A DNA stretch of 36,183 nt from Nitrospina sp. UBA6727. Lineage in GTDB: Bacteria > Nitrospinota > Nitrospinia > Nitrospinales > VA-1. The notes beneath the pieces were generated by a model that did not search any database, was not told the origin of the DNA, and saw only the letters and a list, made by a program, of their open reading frames with translations. The stretch is taken from assembly GCA_002454045.1 (NCBI GenBank), contig DKID01000035.1, positions 1 to 36,183 of the forward strand, written 5' to 3'. Positions within the stretch are counted from its first letter, which is position 1. The number at the start of each line of letters is the position of its first letter. Below are positions 7,897-16,364 of the stretch, piece by piece. The translations under genes and the position numbers were made by a program.

Positions 7897-9605
7897 CAAT
7901 AGGTTCTCTCTGCGGGTTGGTGTTTGGTAATCACGACGGGTTTTGGTTTGACCACCGGGCCATTCTGCGAACCGTAAACCATGGAGTGATGGAGAAAGTT
8001 CACGTCGTCGCGTTTCGGGTAATCCGTACGGAAATGCCCGCCGCGGCTTTCCTTCCGCTGCAAGGCGTTGTTGGCGATTAGTTGAGCGATGCTCAACATA
8101 TTTCCCAGTTCCAAAATCTCGTAAATTTCCGTGTTGAAAAGTTTTCCCTTGTCGGTCACTTTCCCTTTTTTGAACCGCTCTTGCAAGCCTTGCAAAGTTT
8201 CAATGCAGACGTTGAGTTTTTCCGCGTCGCGGAAAACGCCGCAGTGGGTCATCATCACCTCTTTCATTTCTTCGCGGATGGCGTTGTAACTTTCCGAGCC
8301 GTCGCGTTGAAAAACATCTTCAAACTTTTTCAAGACGCGGGCTTTTTCCCGCCCTTCATTCACGTTGCCGTGGTCGATGCCCGCCACGTATTCGAGCACA
8401 GATTTCCCCGCGCGTTCGCCGAACACCACCGCTTCCAAAAGTGAATTTGTGCCGAGCCGATTTCCGCCGTGAACCGAAACGCAGGCGCATTCGCCGGCGG
8501 CGAAAAACCCGTTCATGCGCGTGCCGCCTGCGTCGATAATCACATGGGAATGTAAGTCGGTCGGGATGCCACCCATCGAGTAATGCGCGGTCGGCTGAAT
8601 GGGCAAACAATCCGCAACGCAGTCCACGCCGAGGAAGTCAATCCCCAGTTGCCGAATTTGCGGCAGGCGTTCCATGATGCGCGCTTCGCCGAGGTGACGC
8701 AAGTCAAGGTGGATGCAATCTTTGCCGTCAACGCCGCGGCCGGCATCCATTTCGCTTTGCTCGGCGCGGGCGACAATATCCCGCGGCGCCAGTTCCATCC
8801 GCGACGGCGCATACTCTTTCATGAAACGTTCGCCGTTGCCGTTGAGGAGATACGCGCCTTCGCCGCGCGCCGCTTCCGAAAATAAAATTCCCTGTCGATA
8901 CAAACCGGACGGATGAAATTGCACGAACTCCAAGTCTTCCAGAGGAATGCCCGCGGCGTAAGCGGCCATCACGCCATCGGCGGTACTGGCGAAAGCGTTG
9001 GAGGTAATCTTGAACACCCTGCCGTATCCGCCGGTGCAAAACACCACGGCTTTCGCCTGTATCACTTCCACCTCGCCGCTCTGAATATTGCTGACCACGA
9101 CGCCGTTGCAACGGTCGCCATCGACAATCAACGCGTGCATATACCATTCATTGTAAATTTTTACGGACTTCGCGTTCTTGAGAAGTTGCTCGTGGAGAGC
9201 ATGCAAAATGGCGTGACCGGTACGGTCGGCAGAAAAACACGCGCGCGGTTTCGAGTGCCCGCCAAAACTGCGCTGGGCGATTTTGCCGTCGGGCGTGCGA
9301 CTAAAAACGCAGCCCATGTGTTCCAATTCGTAGATGACCCGCGGCGCGGCTTTGACATACTCTTCCACGGCATCTTGGTCGCTGAGAAAGTCGCCGCCCT
9401 TGACGGTGTCGAACATATGCTCTTCCCAACTATCGGACTCCGAGTTCCCCAGCGAAGCGGCGATGCCCCCTTGCGCGGCGCCGGAATGCGACCGCGAAGG
9501 ATAGACTTTGGTCAGCATGCCGACGTCCAGTTCCTTGCACACTTCCAGCGCCGAGCGCATTCCCGCAAGCCCAGCACCGACAATCACCACATCGTGTTGG
9601 ATCAT
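7896..9605 (-). CDS. sdhA: Succinate dehydrogenase/fumarate reductase flavoprotein subunit
   Basis: 569 residues. The FAD dinucleotide-binding motif is VVIVGAGLAGMRSAL (6-20). The histidine for covalent FAD attachment is His40 in SRSHSGAAQGGI. Substrate-site features are FVQFHPSG, SEAARGEGA, the catalytic-type arginine in APRDIVARA, HYSMGGI and GGNRLGTNSL. It oxidises succinate to fumarate (or the reverse) and passes electrons through SdhB to the CCG subunit. First gene of sdhA-sdhB-sdhE, all overlapping. No sdhC or sdhD is present in the window. Direction (succinate oxidation or fumarate reduction) cannot be told from sequence. Confidence 0.95.
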   Translation of the reverse strand: MIQHDVVIVGAGLAGMRSALEVCKELDVGMLTKVYPSRSHSGAAQGGIAASLGNSESDSWEEHMFDTVKGGDFLSDQDAVEEYVKAAPRVIYELEHMGCVFSRTPDGKIAQRSFGGHSKPRACFSADRTGHAILHALHEQLLKNAKSVKIYNEWYMHALIVDGDRCNGVVVSNIQSGEVEVIQAKAVVFCTGGYGRVFKITSNAFASTADGVMAAYAAGIPLEDLEFVQFHPSGLYRQGILFSEAARGEGAYLLNGNGERFMKEYAPSRMELAPRDIVARAEQSEMDAGRGVDGKDCIHLDLRHLGEARIMERLPQIRQLGIDFLGVDCVADCLPIQPTAHYSMGGIPTDLHSHVIIDAGGTRMNGFFAAGECACVSVHGGNRLGTNSLLEAVVFGERAGKSVLEYVAGIDHGNVNEGREKARVLKKFEDVFQRDGSESYNAIREEMKEVMMTHCGVFRDAEKLNVCIETLQGLQERFKKGKVTDKGKLFNTEIYEILELGNMLSIAQLIANNALQRKESRGGHFRTDYPKRDDVNFLHHSMVYGSQNGPVVKPKPVVITKHQPAERTY

Positions 9606-9689
9606 GAAACCATTTCGCCCATTGAAAGTTTTTTGAGTTGCAAATCAGCGACAAGCCTAGCATAATGCCGCCGATCAGCAACAGCAATT

Positions 9690-9842
9690 TTTAACCACGA
9701 ACATTAAGAAACGCCCACACCGCCGCGGTATTCACGGCAACGACAGCGATGACGACGGCGACGGAGGAAAAGCAATGACGATGATAACCTGCAACGGCGG
9801 CGGCGATGACGACGGCGGCGGTGTTCGCGATGGCGCTGACGC
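9690..9842. repeat. Triplet-rich gene-free spacer upstream of the RhlB-like gene
   Basis: Divergent spacer between sdhA and the helicase. It consists almost entirely of imperfect runs such as gatgacgacggcgacgg (9751-9767) and gcgatgacgacggcggcggt (9802-9821). No promoter matching a sigma-70 consensus and no gene is seen. Confidence 0.5.
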
Positions 9843-11159
9843 TTGGAGCATCTTTTGAAACCTCTGGCTTTTGAATCCCTGCCGCTGCCGAAACAAGTTT
9901 TACAAGGCATCCGCGAAGCAAACTTCGAAACTTGCACGCCCATCCAAAGCAAGTCCCTGCCGATTACTCTTAAGAACAAAGACCTCGCCGGGCAAGCGCA
10001 GACCGGGACGGGAAAAACCGCGGCGTTTTTGATCACCCTATTCACGCGGCTGTTGGAAAATAATACTCCGCCGACGAAAGGAAAAGTTGGACCGCGGGCA
10101 TTAATCATCGCCCCGACACGCGAACTGGCGATGCAAATTGAAAGGGACGCCTTGCTGCTCGGCAAACATTGTCCGTTCCGCACCGTGTGCGTCATCGGCG
10201 GCGTGGATTATGAAAAGCAGAAAAATCAGATTAAGGCGGGGGTGGATATCCTCATCGCCACGCCCGGTCGGTTGATCGATTTCTACAAGCAAAAGTTTTT
10301 CAGTTTAAAAGTAGTGGAAGTGCTAGTCGTGGACGAAGCCGACCGCATGTTTGATATGGGCTTCATCGCCGACCTGCGCTATTTGTTCCGCGCGTGTCCT
10401 CCTTACAACAAACGGCAGGCGATGCTGTTTTCGGCGACCCTCAACCACCGCGTCATGGAATTGTGTTACGAACACATGAACAATCCGGTCAAGGTAACCA
10501 TCGAGCCAGAGAAGGCGGTGGTGGACGAAGTTACGCAAATGCTTTACCACGTCGGGCAACACGAAAAGTTCAATCTCTTGCTGGGTTTGATCAAACAAGA
10601 AGCCGGCGAAAAAGTGCTGATTTTTTGCAACACCAAAATTGAAGCCGAGCGGTTGGAATGGAAACTGAACCACAACGGTTTCGACGCCGGGCAAATCAGC
10701 GGCGACCTGCACCAACGCGCCAGAATCCGAGTGCTGCAAAAGTTTCAAGAAGGCACATTAGATATTCTCATCGCCACCGACGTCGCCTCGCGCGGACTTC
10801 ACATCGACAACATCACGCACGTCATCAATTACGATTTACCCCAAGACGCGGAAGACTACGTCCACCGCATCGGCAGGACGGCGCGCGCCGGCAACCAAGG
10901 CACCGCGATCACCCTTTGCTGCGAAAACTTCGCCCAACATTTAGACCGAGTCGAAGATTATCTGAAGGACAAAATCCCCGTCGCGTGGGCTGGGGAAGAA
11001 TTATTTTTGGAAGCGCGGGCAGGCAAACCGCCGCCACGAAAACGCCGCAACGGCGCGCCAAAATCGAAACCCAAAAAGCAAGATGGCAGACGGCGCAACG
11101 CAGAGTCGCCATCACGCCGCCGCCGTCCCCGCGGAAGAGAACTAGCACGCACCCGTTGA
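9843..11159 (+). CDS. rhlB: DEAD-box ATP-dependent RNA helicase, RhlB-like
   Basis: 438 residues. Helicase motifs in order: Q motif with CTPIQ (31-35), motif I AQTGTGKT (52-59), Ia PTRELA, GG, TPGRL, II DEAD, III SAT, then IV (IFCNT), V (ATDVASRGLH) and VI (HRIGRTARAG). The MLFSATLNHRVMEL-x-x-EHMNNP-V-x-x-EPE stretch is close to E. coli RhlB, which unwinds RNA in the degradosome. The C-terminal 50 residues are Arg/Lys-rich, as in RhlB. The TTG at 9843 is the first in-frame start and has no clear ribosome site, so the exact start is uncertain. It ends 51 bases before the convergent ligA. Confidence 0.88.
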   Translation: MEHLLKPLAFESLPLPKQVLQGIREANFETCTPIQSKSLPITLKNKDLAGQAQTGTGKTAAFLITLFTRLLENNTPPTKGKVGPRALIIAPTRELAMQIERDALLLGKHCPFRTVCVIGGVDYEKQKNQIKAGVDILIATPGRLIDFYKQKFFSLKVVEVLVVDEADRMFDMGFIADLRYLFRACPPYNKRQAMLFSATLNHRVMELCYEHMNNPVKVTIEPEKAVVDEVTQMLYHVGQHEKFNLLLGLIKQEAGEKVLIFCNTKIEAERLEWKLNHNGFDAGQISGDLHQRARIRVLQKFQEGTLDILIATDVASRGLHIDNITHVINYDLPQDAEDYVHRIGRTARAGNQGTAITLCCENFAQHLDRVEDYLKDKIPVAWAGEELFLEARAGKPPPRKRRNGAPKSKPKKQDGRRRNAESPSRRRRPRGRELARTR

Positions 11160-11210
11160 CGCGGCGCGTAGCCGACCGCAACCATCGCGAAGCAATCCAC
11201 AAACCCCCCA

Positions 11211-13226
11211 TCACGCCGCGCCGTCACGCTCCACTAATTTCCGCAACGCTTCCTCATCCAGTATCGCGGTGCCGAGTTGGCGGGCTTTCTCCAACTTCGA
11301 TCCGGCCGCCGTCCCCGCTACCAAATAATCGGTGTTCTTGGAAACCGTTGCCGTGACTCGTCCGCCGAGGGATTGTATTTTTTCTTTGGCTTCTTCGCGG
11401 GTGAACCGCGACAAAGTTCCGGTGATGACAAACTGCTTGCCGACAAGTGACGCGTCGCGGGCAGGCGAACCACCGCGCTCTTTCATGACGACGCCCAACC
11501 GCCGCAAACTTTCGATTTCGCGACGGTTGCTGTCTTGCTCCAAAAACGCGCGCAAACTTTCGGCGATGACGGGACCTACTTCGTCGATCTTTTCCAACTC
11601 GTCGTAACCGACCGTTTGCAATTCGTTGATGGAACGAAACCGCCGCGCTAAAATGCTCGCCGTGCGTTGCCCAACATGGCGCACTCCCAACGCGTGCAGC
11701 AACCGGGAAAATCCGGCGGACTTGCTCTTCGCAATTTCGTCAAGCAAGTTTTGCGCGGACTTATCGCCGAGCCGCTCCAGCGAAGTCAGGTCGTCCTTTT
11801 TCAAAACGTAAAGGTCGGAAAAGTTTTTGACGCCGCCAGTGTCGACCAACTGTTCAATCACGGCGGGACCAAGATGGTCGATGTCCATCGCCTTGCGGGA
11901 AGCGAAATATTTTAGCCGTTCTTTTAGTTGCGCCGGGCAGGCACTGTTCACGCATCGCCAAACCGCTTCGCCGTCGCCGCGGTGAATGGTCGCGCGACAT
12001 TCGGGGCAAGCGGTGGGCATCGCAAAAGGGCGGCGGCGTTTGCCGGAAGATTCGATCACCCGCACCACTTTGGGAATAATTTCGCCGGCCTTTTCAATCA
12101 CCACCCGGTCGCCGACGCGGATGTCTTTGCGTTTGATTTCGTCTTCGTTGTGCAAGGTCGCGCGGGCGACGGTGGAGCCAGAAAGAAACACCGGTTGCAA
12201 CTCGGCGACGGGGGTGATGGAGCCCGTCCTGCCTACTTGGCAGACGATGTCCGCGATTTCGGTTACGGCTTGCTCGGCTGCATATTTATACGCCACCGCC
12301 CAGCGGGGGAACCGCGAAGTCGCGCCCAACTTTTTGCGATAGTCCAGCGAGTTTAGATGAATGACGAGACCGTCCACTTCGTAATCAAGGTCTTGCCGTT
12401 TGTCGCGAAACTCTTCAATTAACGCGAGCGCCGCCGCGAAGTTTTTGCAAAGTCGGTTGTGTTCGTTGACGGGGAACTGCAGCGCGGCGAGTTTTTTTTG
12501 CAATTCATAATGCGTCTGAAAATCGGCGGCGGCGTCGAGAAAACCCACGCCGTAAATAAATATGCCGAGTCCGCGTTGCGCCGTGACGGCGGGATCGAGC
12601 AGGCGCAGCGCACCCGCGGCGGCGTTGCGCGGATTGACGAATGGCATTTCGCCGTCCGCCGCGCGTTGAGTGTTAATGCGCGCGAACTCTTTTTTCGGCA
12701 TATAAACTTCGCCGCGCAGTTCCATGCGTCGACAAAATGCGGCGTCGATTTTCAACGGGACGGAACGTATCGTTCGTAAATTTGCGGTGATGTCTTCGCC
12801 GCGCAAACCGTCGCCGCGGGTGGCGCCGCGCACCAGCAAACCGTCTTCGTAAGTGAGGGACACCGCCAAGCCGTCGAACTTCAACTCCACCACATATTCG
12901 ATGGCGTCGTCGCGAACATCCGGAAGTCCGCGCAACACCCGCTGATGAAACGCCCGCACCTCTTCCACGTTGTAAGTGTTGTCGAGACTAAGCATGGGGA
13001 CTGGGTGGACGACCGCCTGAAACCGCTCATCCACTTTGCCGCCGACCCGCTGCGTGGGGGAATCGGGCGCGACATATTCAGGGTGGGCGGATTCCAATTT
13101 TTTCAGACGGCGAAAAAGCGCGTCGTATTTGCGGTCGGAAATGGTCGGGGAATTTTTGACATAGTAACGGTGGTCGTGTTCGCGGATAGACTGCCGCAAC
13201 TTTTCGATTTCCTGTTTTGTCGTCAT
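11211..13226 (-). CDS. ligA: NAD-dependent DNA ligase LigA
   Basis: 671 residues, the usual LigA length. Domain Ia with YY...PTISD-x-x-YD (NAD/NMN recognition, 21-35), the adenylation motif ELKFDG with active Lys116, TRGDG-x-x-GEDIT, LRGEVY, and NPRNAAAGALR. Next are an OB fold with VGRTG-x-ITPVA, a four-Cys zinc finger (CPEC...C..SACPAQ, about 406-430), HhH motifs and a C-terminal BRCT domain from about 590 (GKQFVITGTLSRFTREEA). It seals nicks in replication and repair. ATG start in front of a clear family N-terminus. Confidence 0.97.
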   Translation of the reverse strand: MTTKQEIEKLRQSIREHDHRYYVKNSPTISDRKYDALFRRLKKLESAHPEYVAPDSPTQRVGGKVDERFQAVVHPVPMLSLDNTYNVEEVRAFHQRVLRGLPDVRDDAIEYVVELKFDGLAVSLTYEDGLLVRGATRGDGLRGEDITANLRTIRSVPLKIDAAFCRRMELRGEVYMPKKEFARINTQRAADGEMPFVNPRNAAAGALRLLDPAVTAQRGLGIFIYGVGFLDAAADFQTHYELQKKLAALQFPVNEHNRLCKNFAAALALIEEFRDKRQDLDYEVDGLVIHLNSLDYRKKLGATSRFPRWAVAYKYAAEQAVTEIADIVCQVGRTGSITPVAELQPVFLSGSTVARATLHNEDEIKRKDIRVGDRVVIEKAGEIIPKVVRVIESSGKRRRPFAMPTACPECRATIHRGDGEAVWRCVNSACPAQLKERLKYFASRKAMDIDHLGPAVIEQLVDTGGVKNFSDLYVLKKDDLTSLERLGDKSAQNLLDEIAKSKSAGFSRLLHALGVRHVGQRTASILARRFRSINELQTVGYDELEKIDEVGPVIAESLRAFLEQDSNRREIESLRRLGVVMKERGGSPARDASLVGKQFVITGTLSRFTREEAKEKIQSLGGRVTATVSKNTDYLVAGTAAGSKLEKARQLGTAILDEEALRKLVERDGAA

Positions 13227-13265
13227 AAAAAAGTGGAGCGACTTCGCCGCGCATTTCCCTCTGGA

Positions 13266-13283
13266 TTCCAGCGTGCGCTGGAA
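13266..13283. repeat. REP-like palindrome
   Basis: Perfect 8-bp inverted repeat ttccagcg-tg-cgctggaa followed directly by tgacggcgg. This is the layout of widespread bacterial intergenic repeats, whose spurious minus-strand translation contains VIPAHAGIQ, as it does here. It lies between ligA and the lptM-like gene. A weaker relative (cactggaatgacggcggggg) is at about 13624-13643. Confidence 0.7.
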
Positions 13284-13310
13284 TGACGGCGGTGGTGACC
13301 GTCACCGTCA

Positions 13311-13484
13311 TCACCGTCGCGTCGTCGTCATCGTTGCGCTGATAAAAGTGTCGGGGTGTTTCACGGCGTCGTGCCTAGGCGAGTCGGGGGGCGGCGATTG
13401 CGGCGGAGCTTTATGACCGCAGCCGATAAGCCCGGCGAACAAAAACGCAGCGACGAAAATCACGGTGACGAAAAAGTTTCGCAT
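13311..13484 (-). CDS. lptM: Small LptM (YifL)-like lipoprotein
   Basis: 57 residues beginning MRNFFVTVIFVAAFLFAGL and then a lipobox with Cys23 (GLIGCGHKAPPQSPPPD). The CG-x-K-x-P pattern just after the lipidated cysteine is that of LptM/YifL, which assists LptD maturation in the outer membrane. The gene lies just downstream of argH. In many gammaproteobacteria the order is argH/lptM/lysA/dapF/DUF484/xerC, which supports the call. The C-terminal 20 residues are encoded in triplet-rich repeat DNA and may be eroded. ATG at 13484 is chosen because the longer frame upstream reads through repeat sequence. Confidence 0.68.
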   Translation of the reverse strand: MRNFFVTVIFVAAFLFAGLIGCGHKAPPQSPPPDSPRHDAVKHPDTFISATMTTTRR

Positions 13485-13681
13485 GCAAAGTTGCTGATAC
13501 AAATTAACATTTTGTGGCGCGGCGCGGCGGGATGCGTTGCGCTTTTTTCCGCCGCAGTCGCGCGGTGACGGCGGCGACCACGGTTGCGTCGTCACGGTCG
13601 CGGTCACCACCGTCGTATGTTTCACTGGAATGACGGCGGGGGTGTTGCGCCGCCGGTTACCCTGCGCGCGCGCCGTCGCCG
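13485..13681. repeat. Gene-free, repeat-rich spacer between argH and lptM
   Basis: 197 bases with no supported gene. It contains gtgacggcggcgaccacgg, gcggtcaccaccgtcg and the half-element cactggaatgacggcgg. The spurious reading frame through it carries Thr/Val runs. Confidence 0.45.
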
Positions 13682-15058
13682 TCATTTAAGTTTTTTCGTC
13701 AGCCGGGAAATCTGCGCCCGCACTTGTTTTTTCGCCGTCCCCCCGTACACATTTTTGCGGTCAACCGAGTTTTTGATGGCGATGTGTTGCGAGACGTCGT
13801 CCTGAAACCGCCGCGAAATTTTGCGGAGTTCCCGCAACGAAAGGTCGTCCAAAGTTCTGCCGTTGTCCAAACAATAGGCGACGGTTTTGCCGGTGATTTC
13901 GTGCGCTTCGCGGAACGGCACTCCTTTCACGACGAGGTAATCCGCCATGTCGGTGGCGGTTAAAAATCCGCGCGACGAAAGTTCGGCGGCGGAAAGTGAT
14001 TTGAATTTCGCCGACTTCATCATGGCGGTGAAAATTTTCAGGCAGACTTGCGTCGTGTCCGCCGAATCGAAAAGGGGTTCCTTGTCCTCTTGCAAATCTT
14101 TGTTGTAAGCCAGCGGCAATCCTTTCATCAACGTGAGTAGAGCGACGAGGTTGCCGAACACGCGCCCCGATTTTCCGCGAATCAATTCCGCCGCGTCGGG
14201 ATTCTTTTTTTGCGGCATGATGCTGCTACCGGTGGTGAAGGCGTCGGACAATTCCACGAATCCAAACTCGCTGGAATTCCAGATGACGAGTTCTTCGCAG
14301 AACCGACTGAGGTGCATCATCAGCAACGCGGCGGCGCTACAAAACTCGGCGGCGAAATCTCGGTCGGCCACCGCGTCCATGCTGTTGTGGGAAATTTCCG
14401 GGAACTGCAAAAGTTTCGCGGTGTATTTTCGGTCGATGGGAAAATTGGTTCCCGCCAACGCCGCGGAACCTAATGGCATGACGTTGATTCTTTTTCGCGC
14501 ATCGCAGAAACGCTCTTCATCGCGCAGCAGCATTTCCACGTACGCCAAGAGGTGATGCGCAAGCAACACGGGTTGCGCCCTTTGTAGATGCGTGTATCCC
14601 GGGATCACCCGGTCAATATTTTTTTTCGCGAGACCCACCAGCGTCTTGCACAATCGGTTAATCGCTTGCACCGTTTCGTCCACTTCGTTGCGTAAATAAA
14701 GACGGATGTCCAAGCAGATTTGGTCGTTGCGACTGCGGGCGGTGTGGAGTTTGCCGGCGGCGGCGGGACCGATTATTTCGCACAGGCGGCTTTCGATATT
14801 CATGTGGATGTCTTCCAACTTATCGCTGAACGGGAAACGTCCCGCGTCGCATTCCCGCAAAATCCGCCGCAAGCCGTTCAAGATTTTGCGGGCGTCGGTC
14901 GGGGAAATTATTTTGCAATGCGCTAACATTTTGCAGTGCGCGATGCTTCCCTCAATGTCGCAGGCGTATAACCGTTTGTCGAACGAAATGGAAGCCGAGA
15001 AGGTTTCCATCAAAATATCGGTTGATTGTTTGAACCTGCCGCTCCATGGTTTTTTCAT
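13682..15058 (-). CDS. argH: Argininosuccinate lyase
   Basis: 458 residues from ATG at 15058 (MKKPWSGRFKQSTD), matching E. coli ArgH (457) in length and start; a longer frame upstream is not supported. Family marks: DIEGSIAHCKML, EDIHMNIE, HTARSRNDQ (fumarase-superfamily signature), GYTHLQRAQPV, the signature loop GSSIMPQKKNPDAAELIRGK (near 280-299) and LAYNKDLQEDKEPLFD. It cleaves argininosuccinate to arginine and fumarate, the last step of arginine synthesis. No other arg gene is in the window. Confidence 0.96.
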   Translation of the reverse strand: MKKPWSGRFKQSTDILMETFSASISFDKRLYACDIEGSIAHCKMLAHCKIISPTDARKILNGLRRILRECDAGRFPFSDKLEDIHMNIESRLCEIIGPAAAGKLHTARSRNDQICLDIRLYLRNEVDETVQAINRLCKTLVGLAKKNIDRVIPGYTHLQRAQPVLLAHHLLAYVEMLLRDEERFCDARKRINVMPLGSAALAGTNFPIDRKYTAKLLQFPEISHNSMDAVADRDFAAEFCSAAALLMMHLSRFCEELVIWNSSEFGFVELSDAFTTGSSIMPQKKNPDAAELIRGKSGRVFGNLVALLTLMKGLPLAYNKDLQEDKEPLFDSADTTQVCLKIFTAMMKSAKFKSLSAAELSSRGFLTATDMADYLVVKGVPFREAHEITGKTVAYCLDNGRTLDDLSLRELRKISRRFQDDVSQHIAIKNSVDRKNVYGGTAKKQVRAQISRLTKKLK

Positions 15059-15158
15059 TTTTCTAAATCCGTTACCGTTACAAAAAAATTGACCGCCGTT
15101 TTGTTGCGGCGACTTTTCCAACGACACCGCGGCGAGTATTTTTTCGGCGGCGTCGTTG

Positions 15159-15869
15159 TCACGCGCGTTGCTTTTTTTTCGTCGCGTTTGCGCCGGCGAT
15201 GACGACGGTGACTTCGCCTTTCCAAGTTCGCGTTTGAACGGAAAGTTCGCGCAAACTTCCGCGGATTACTTCTTCGTACATTTTGGTTAGTTCGCGTGCG
15301 ATGACGACGGTGCGGTCGCCAAAAAATTGGTGTAGGTCGCGGAGCGTTTTTTGGATGCGGTTGGGCGACTCGAATAAAACGACGGTGCGTTGTTCCGCCG
15401 CTAAGTTTTCCAGCATCGTCGTGCGGCCTTTTTTGCGGGGGAGGAATCCCTCGAAAGCAAAGCGGTCCATGGGCAAACCGGAAACGGTCAACGCCGCCAG
15501 CAAAGCGGAAGGACCCGGCACGGAAAAAACGGCGACGTCGGCGTCGATTGCCGCGTTCACTAAATGATAATGCGGGTCGGAAATCCCGGGCGTGCCGGCG
15601 TCTGAAACCAAAGCGAGGTCGGCGCCTTTTTTGAGATGCGCGATAAACTCTCTGCCTTTTTTTATTTTGTTAAAACTGTTGTAACTGGAAAGCTTCGTGC
15701 GGATTTGATATTTGTTCAACAATATCTTCGTCCGGCGGGTGTCTTCGGCGGCGATCAAGGGAACCGCGCTGAGGGTTTCTACGGAGCGTTGCGTTACGTC
15801 GCCCAAGTTGCCGATGGGGGTACTCACTACGAATAAGTTACCCGTTTTCTCCGATTCAGGTGTCGACAA
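15159..15869 (-). CDS. rsmI: 16S rRNA (cytidine1402-2'-O)-methyltransferase RsmI
   Basis: 236 residues with the tetrapyrrole-methylase fold marks of RsmI: STPIGNLGDVTQR, IAAEDTRRTKILL, LALVSDAGTPGISDPHYHLV, VPGPSALLAALTVSGLP, RFAFEGFLPRKKGR, FESPNRIQKTL, ARELTKMYEE and WKGEVTVVI. It methylates the ribose of C1402 in 16S rRNA using SAM. It is about 50 residues shorter than E. coli RsmI (286), lacking the C-terminal helical extension. First codon is TTG; it begins nine bases after the restored stop of the bactofilin, which supports that operon layout. Confidence 0.92.
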   Translation of the reverse strand: MSTPESEKTGNLFVVSTPIGNLGDVTQRSVETLSAVPLIAAEDTRRTKILLNKYQIRTKLSSYNSFNKIKKGREFIAHLKKGADLALVSDAGTPGISDPHYHLVNAAIDADVAVFSVPGPSALLAALTVSGLPMDRFAFEGFLPRKKGRTTMLENLAAEQRTVVLFESPNRIQKTLRDLHQFFGDRTVVIARELTKMYEEVIRGSLRELSVQTRTWKGEVTVVIAGANATKKKQRA

Positions 15870-15877
15870 TTTTGACT

Positions 15878-16018
15878 CTATTTGCTAGTGAAAGCCGCGA
15901 AAACTTTTTTGCTGATGATTCCTTCCAACTTCACCGGTTGCCGATTATTCTCGCTGGCGGCGGCGATTTTTTCTTCTGTGTCGCCTGACGAAATGGTTGC
16001 GCCTTCCTTTGCCGTCAT
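15878..16018 (-). pseudogene. Frame-shifted 3' end of the bactofilin gene
   Basis: Reading the minus strand one frame over from 16030 gives GSCDMTAKEGATISSGD, then EEKIAAASENNRQPVKLEG and KKVFAAFTSK, ending at TAG 15880-15878. G-(S/R)-C-x-M is how the bactofilin beta-helix normally closes, so this is the missing C-terminus of the upstream gene. Restoring one G in the ggg at 16030-16028 would join the two frames. It leaves eight bases to the rsmI start, a normal operon gap. Confidence 0.75.
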
Positions 16019-16341
16019 GTCGCAAGACCCGTCAACACCCCGCCTAACTCAATGGACAAAGCGGGGGATTTGATGTTGCCCACCACTTTGCCTTTGGAAT
16101 GAATCTCAACCTGTTTGGAGGCTACGATGGGTCCTTCCACGTGTCCCATGCAAACGACGGTTCCCGCAAAAATTTCGCCGATGAGATGCCCCGTCTCCCC
16201 GATGATTAGCGTGCCGTCGGTGTCCACCCGACCTTCCTCGATTTTGCCGTCAACGCGCACCGTCCCACTAAAAGATAGCGACCCTTTAAGAATCGTACCT
16301 TCGCCGATATAAGCCTTGATTGGATCGTCTATTTTTTCCAT
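16015..16341 (-). CDS. Bactofilin (polymer-forming cytoskeletal protein), truncated by a frameshift
   Basis: 108 residues, start MEKIDDPIKAYIGEGTILKG. The repeating short beta-strand pattern (FSGTVRVDGKIEEG, DGTLIIGETGHLIGEI, GTVVCMGHVEGPIVASKQVEI, GKVVGNIKSPALSIELGGVL) is that of the DUF583/bactofilin right-handed beta-helix, which self-assembles into filaments at membranes. As read, it ends GGVLTGLAT-stop; the expected G-C-M ending and about 46 more residues lie in the next frame (15878-16018). Position in a parA-parB operon fits known links of bactofilins with chromosome segregation and polarity (inference). Confidence 0.85.
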   Translation of the reverse strand: MEKIDDPIKAYIGEGTILKGSLSFSGTVRVDGKIEEGRVDTDGTLIIGETGHLIGEIFAGTVVCMGHVEGPIVASKQVEIHSKGKVVGNIKSPALSIELGGVLTGLAT

Positions 16342-16364
16342 TTTCTGTACGTGGCCTCCCTACT

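Noticed and set aside
13485..13685. Longer frame upstream of the LptM-like start, and the neighbouring frame carrying VIPAHAGIQ
   Set aside because: Both read through intergenic repeat DNA; VIPAHAGIQ is a known spurious translation of REP-like elements.
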